From the NCBI GenBank assembly GCA_013002425.1, contig JABDJQ010000560.1, forward strand, positions 1 through 8,091: 8,091 bases of DNA. The letters are read 5' to 3'. A program made the position numbers and the translations under genes. The stretch comes from Gemmatimonadota bacterium (GTDB lineage: Bacteria; Orphanbacterota; Orphanbacteria; Orphanbacterales; Orphanbacteraceae). Positions 6,285 through 8,091 of the stretch are shown here, one piece after another. A model generated the notes under the pieces. That model made no database searches and had not been told where the DNA came from. It saw nothing but the letters and a program-made list of their open reading frames with translations. Position 1 is the first letter of the stretch, and each line of letters begins with the position of its first letter.

Positions 6285-7433
6285 GGGAGGACGGTTTCCC
6301 TCTCCGTACCCGGTCATTTCCACGAAGCCGATCCCGCGTTCCTTACCCGATTCATCCCGCACGCGCACGGCCCCTTCCCAGTAGTTGATGCCGCCGGGAA
6401 TCCGCGTCCGGTTCTCCTGTTCGGGAAAGAGAGCTTCGACCTCGAGGACGAGACCGCGATCCGGGACTCGTATCTCCCACGCCACCGGATACTCGATCCC
6501 GCTCGCGCCGCTCTTCCAGGTTCGTTTGACGTTCGCGGTCCATGCATCGCCGAGATACCGCGGCGGCGCGTCCCCTTCGATCCACGTACCCGCCTTGTGC
6601 CCCGGAGCTCCCGCGGAATCGCGCAGCGCGTAAAGCATCATGTCGGTTCCATCGTTCATGCGTAAACTGAACCAGTCCCAACCGGTCTGTCCCTCGCTCA
6701 GATGTCCGCTGCTGAGTTCGCGGTCCATCCAGCTCGTTCCACGCACGGGAATCGAGCGCCCGCTCCAGGTCAACGTGCCCTCGGTATCGAGGCGCGGAAA
6801 CGAGTAATAGAGACTCGCGTTCGTCGGCCCCTTGACGCTGTAGCCGGCCGGCCCCTGAAACACGAGCGCCCGCGCGGGGGTCGTGCGCAGTGCGAACGCG
6901 ATTTCCCCGGCGTCGTCGGTCATCGCGACATCGAACCCGGCGCCGTTCCACGAGAGCGTCCAGACCCCGTCGGTTCCGGCGGGCGCGCGCGATCGCACGA
7001 GCACGCTGTCCGGATAGCGCCCGACGTGCGTCAGAAGAGGAGCGTCACGATAGATGGCCTCGCTGAAGCGATGCTCGCTTCGGGCGAGGTCGATCAGCGA
7101 CGCGTGTCCCATGATCAGATTGCGGGAACGCCAGTGCGAGGCGCCCGGGAGCGAGTCCGTTGCCAGCCCGATTCGAAAGAACGTGAACTGATACGCATAG
7201 GCGGGCATGCGGCCGTTCGAGCTCTCGTCCTCACCTGATTCCGAGTCCCGCTCGAGAAAACCGGTGAAGTACCACCACTCCACACGGTAGTCCTCGTTCG
7301 CCCAGTGATCTCCCGGAAACTCCCACACGTGATGCGGCATGACGTCGAGCCATTCCGCGTGCGCGTCTCTCTCGCCGGGCAGCAGGATCGCCAGAAACAG
7401 CAAGCCGGCCGACCGGGCCATATACTCAAACAT
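6279..7433 (-). CDS. Exported AttH/CrtC-family protein (two lipocalin-like domains)
   Basis: The 384-residue product matches the AttH/CrtC/Svf1 calycin family, whose members bind or modify hydrophobic molecules; this member's ligand is unknown. It begins with a probable signal peptide: a hydrophobic run AGLLFLAILLP (9-19) and an AHA cleavage site before Glu27. No lipobox cysteine is present, so it is likely periplasmic. Family hallmarks are WEFPGDHWANEDYRVEWWYF (37-56), YAYQFTFFR (79-87), LYYSFPRLDTEGTL (208-221), GTSWMDREL (232-240), GWDWFSLRMNDGT (251-263), YWEGAVRV (351-358) and GFVEMTGYG (369-377). Residues 62-75 are a polar, acidic stretch that looks like a loop insertion. The ATG at 7433 overlaps the permease stop by 8 nt. 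Met5 (7421) is a possible alternative start, and both keep the signal peptide. The pairing with an FtsX-like permease resembles the attEFGH arrangement. A carotenoid hydratase role is unlikely, with no carotenoid genes here. Confidence 0.85.
   Translation of the reverse strand: MFEYMARSAGLLFLAILLPGERDAHAEWLDVMPHHVWEFPGDHWANEDYRVEWWYFTGFLERDSESGEDESSNGRMPAYAYQFTFFRIGLATDSLPGASHWRSRNLIMGHASLIDLARSEHRFSEAIYRDAPLLTHVGRYPDSVLVRSRAPAGTDGVWTLSWNGAGFDVAMTDDAGEIAFALRTTPARALVFQGPAGYSVKGPTNASLYYSFPRLDTEGTLTWSGRSIPVRGTSWMDRELSSGHLSEGQTGWDWFSLRMNDGTDMMLYALRDSAGAPGHKAGTWIEGDAPPRYLGDAWTANVKRTWKSGASGIEYPVAWEIRVPDRGLVLEVEALFPEQENRTRIPGGINYWEGAVRVRDESGKERGIGFVEMTGYGEGNRPPL
6284..6305 (+). terminator. Weak hairpin at the convergent nusB / attH-like junction, possible terminator
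   Basis: GGGGAGG (6284-6290) can pair with CCTCTCC (6299-6305), seven pairs with one G-U and an 8-nt loop, beginning at the last base of the nusB stop codon. No T-run follows on either strand, so it lacks the second half of an intrinsic terminator. It also codes for the last residues of the opposite gene. It may only slow polymerase or protect a 3' end. Confidence 0.2.
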
Positions 7434-8091
7434 CTTCACGCGACATCTCCTTTGCCGGCGTGCGGCTCGCCTGCAGCGCGGGATAGACGGCGGCAAGAAG
7501 CGCGGCCAGAACGATCGTTCCCGCCTGCGCTCCCAGCGCGGCCCAGGGCCAGTGCAGGTCGATCGACCAGCCGAAGAACGCGACATTGATCCCGTAGACC
7601 AGAACGAACGCCAGTCCGATTCCCGTGATCGTTCCGAGAAGCAATCCGAAGAGAGCCATTCCGATTCCCTTGCCCAGGAAGAGCCGGAAGATCTGCCCGC
7701 GGTTTGCGCCGAGGGATCGAAACAGCGCGAGTTCGTGCTTTCGCTCCCGGGCCAGGATCGTGAGCGTAAGCAGAATGCCCGACGACGCGACGAGCAGCGC
7801 GATCGCCTGCAGGATTCTGGTAACCGCGAACGTCTGATCGAAGATGCGAAACACCTCGAGACGAAGCGCGCGATTCGATCGAAGCAGAAGGGGGCGGTCA
7901 CCGATCGCGGCTTTCATACGATCGATCGCCGCCTGCGGTTCGAGCCCGGGCTCGAGGTAGAGCGCGATCGTATTGGGATCACCGGCGCCGAACGCGCGCT
8001 CGAACGCGCGGAGGTCCATCACGAGACCGCCGCCTTCCGTGCTGTAATCGTAGTAGACGCCCGAAACCGAAACGCGGAGCGGCCCCGAAGC
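7426..8091 (-). CDS. FtsX/MacB-type ABC transporter permease, C-terminal part (5' end outside the window)
   Basis: The frame is open to the right edge and gives 221 residues up to the TGA at 7428-7426. The start, the N-terminal membrane segment and most of the periplasmic domain are missing. The visible piece opens with a periplasmic stretch containing VYYDYSTEGG (12-21). It then has three membrane segments at roughly 91-113, 143-167 and 184-205. Between the first two is the cytoplasmic coupling motif ILARERKHELALFRSLGANR (112-131), diagnostic of the FtsX-like permease domain. AVYPALQASR near the C terminus is also typical. Such permeases work with a LolD/MacB-type ATPase in moving lipids, lipoproteins, peptides or drugs, or in mechanotransmission; this substrate is unknown. 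An internal GTG at 8022 is not the true start because the domain continues upstream. The 8-nt overlap with the AttH-like gene indicates one operon, with an ATPase gene expected to the right. Confidence 0.9.
   Translation of the reverse strand, partial: ASGPLRVSVSGVYYDYSTEGGGLVMDLRAFERAFGAGDPNTIALYLEPGLEPQAAIDRMKAAIGDRPLLLRSNRALRLEVFRIFDQTFAVTRILQAIALLVASSGILLTLTILARERKHELALFRSLGANRGQIFRLFLGKGIGMALFGLLLGTITGIGLAFVLVYGINVAFFGWSIDLHWPWAALGAQAGTIVLAALLAAVYPALQASRTPAKEMSREDV

Noticed and set aside
6279..7433. Annotation of the AttH-like gene as carotenoid 1,2-hydratase (CrtC)
   Set aside because: The family includes CrtC, but no carotenoid genes are present, and the neighbour is an FtsX-type permease as in att-type clusters. 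The broad family name is safer.
7434..7901. N-terminal extension of the AttH-like frame to 7901, giving 540 residues
   Set aside because: The extra part is Ser/Arg-rich, overlaps the well-supported permease frame and would place the signal peptide in the middle of the protein.
1..8091. CRISPR arrays, tRNA or rRNA genes, insertion sequences, integrase sites, defence systems
   Set aside because: No regularly spaced repeats, no tRNA-like cloverleaf or rRNA sequence, no transposase or nuclease motifs and no terminal inverted repeats were seen by eye. Coding density is explained by the listed genes.

Overview
The window is GC-rich, gene-dense bacterial chromosome. It has almost no intergenic space, overlapping start/stop codons and strong G-rich Shine-Dalgarno sites. 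I cannot fix the phylum. Two points suggest a Gram-negative-type, probably environmental bacterium: codons that strongly prefer G/C in the third position, and an exported AttH-like calycin protein next to an FtsX-type permease. Nothing looks phage-derived, plasmid-derived or recently transferred.

Positions 1-2126 (+) hold the 3' part of gatA and all of gatB, two subunits of the Asp-tRNA(Asn)/Glu-tRNA(Gln) amidotransferase, joined by an ATGA overlap. Positions 2127-2364 are the only sizeable non-coding stretch. It holds a probable promoter overlapping the gatB stop, a clear FMN riboswitch (RFN element), and a foldable expression platform that can hide the ribosome binding site of ribD.

Positions 2365-6284 (+) are a compact riboflavin operon, ribD-ribE-ribBA-ribH, closed by nusB. 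Every junction overlaps (1, 4, 4 and 10 nt). The four rib genes cover all the committed enzymes from GTP and ribulose 5-phosphate to riboflavin, except the phosphatase step. The product's cofactor form, FMN, would shut the operon down through the leader. The nusB gene for the transcription antitermination factor rides on the same transcript.

Positions 6279-8091 (-) belong to a convergent operon read from the right edge. It contains the C-terminal third or so of an FtsX/MacB-type ABC permease, overlapping by 8 nt an exported AttH/CrtC-family two-lipocalin-domain protein. This resembles the attEFGH-type transporter arrangement (ATPase, permease(s), AttH). The nusB and attH-like genes overlap tail to tail by 6 nt.

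Most of the window is conserved housekeeping sequence. I see no clearly new biological system. The two parts that most merit a second look are the predicted switching mechanism of the riboswitch expression platform and the AttH/FtsX pair of unknown substrate.
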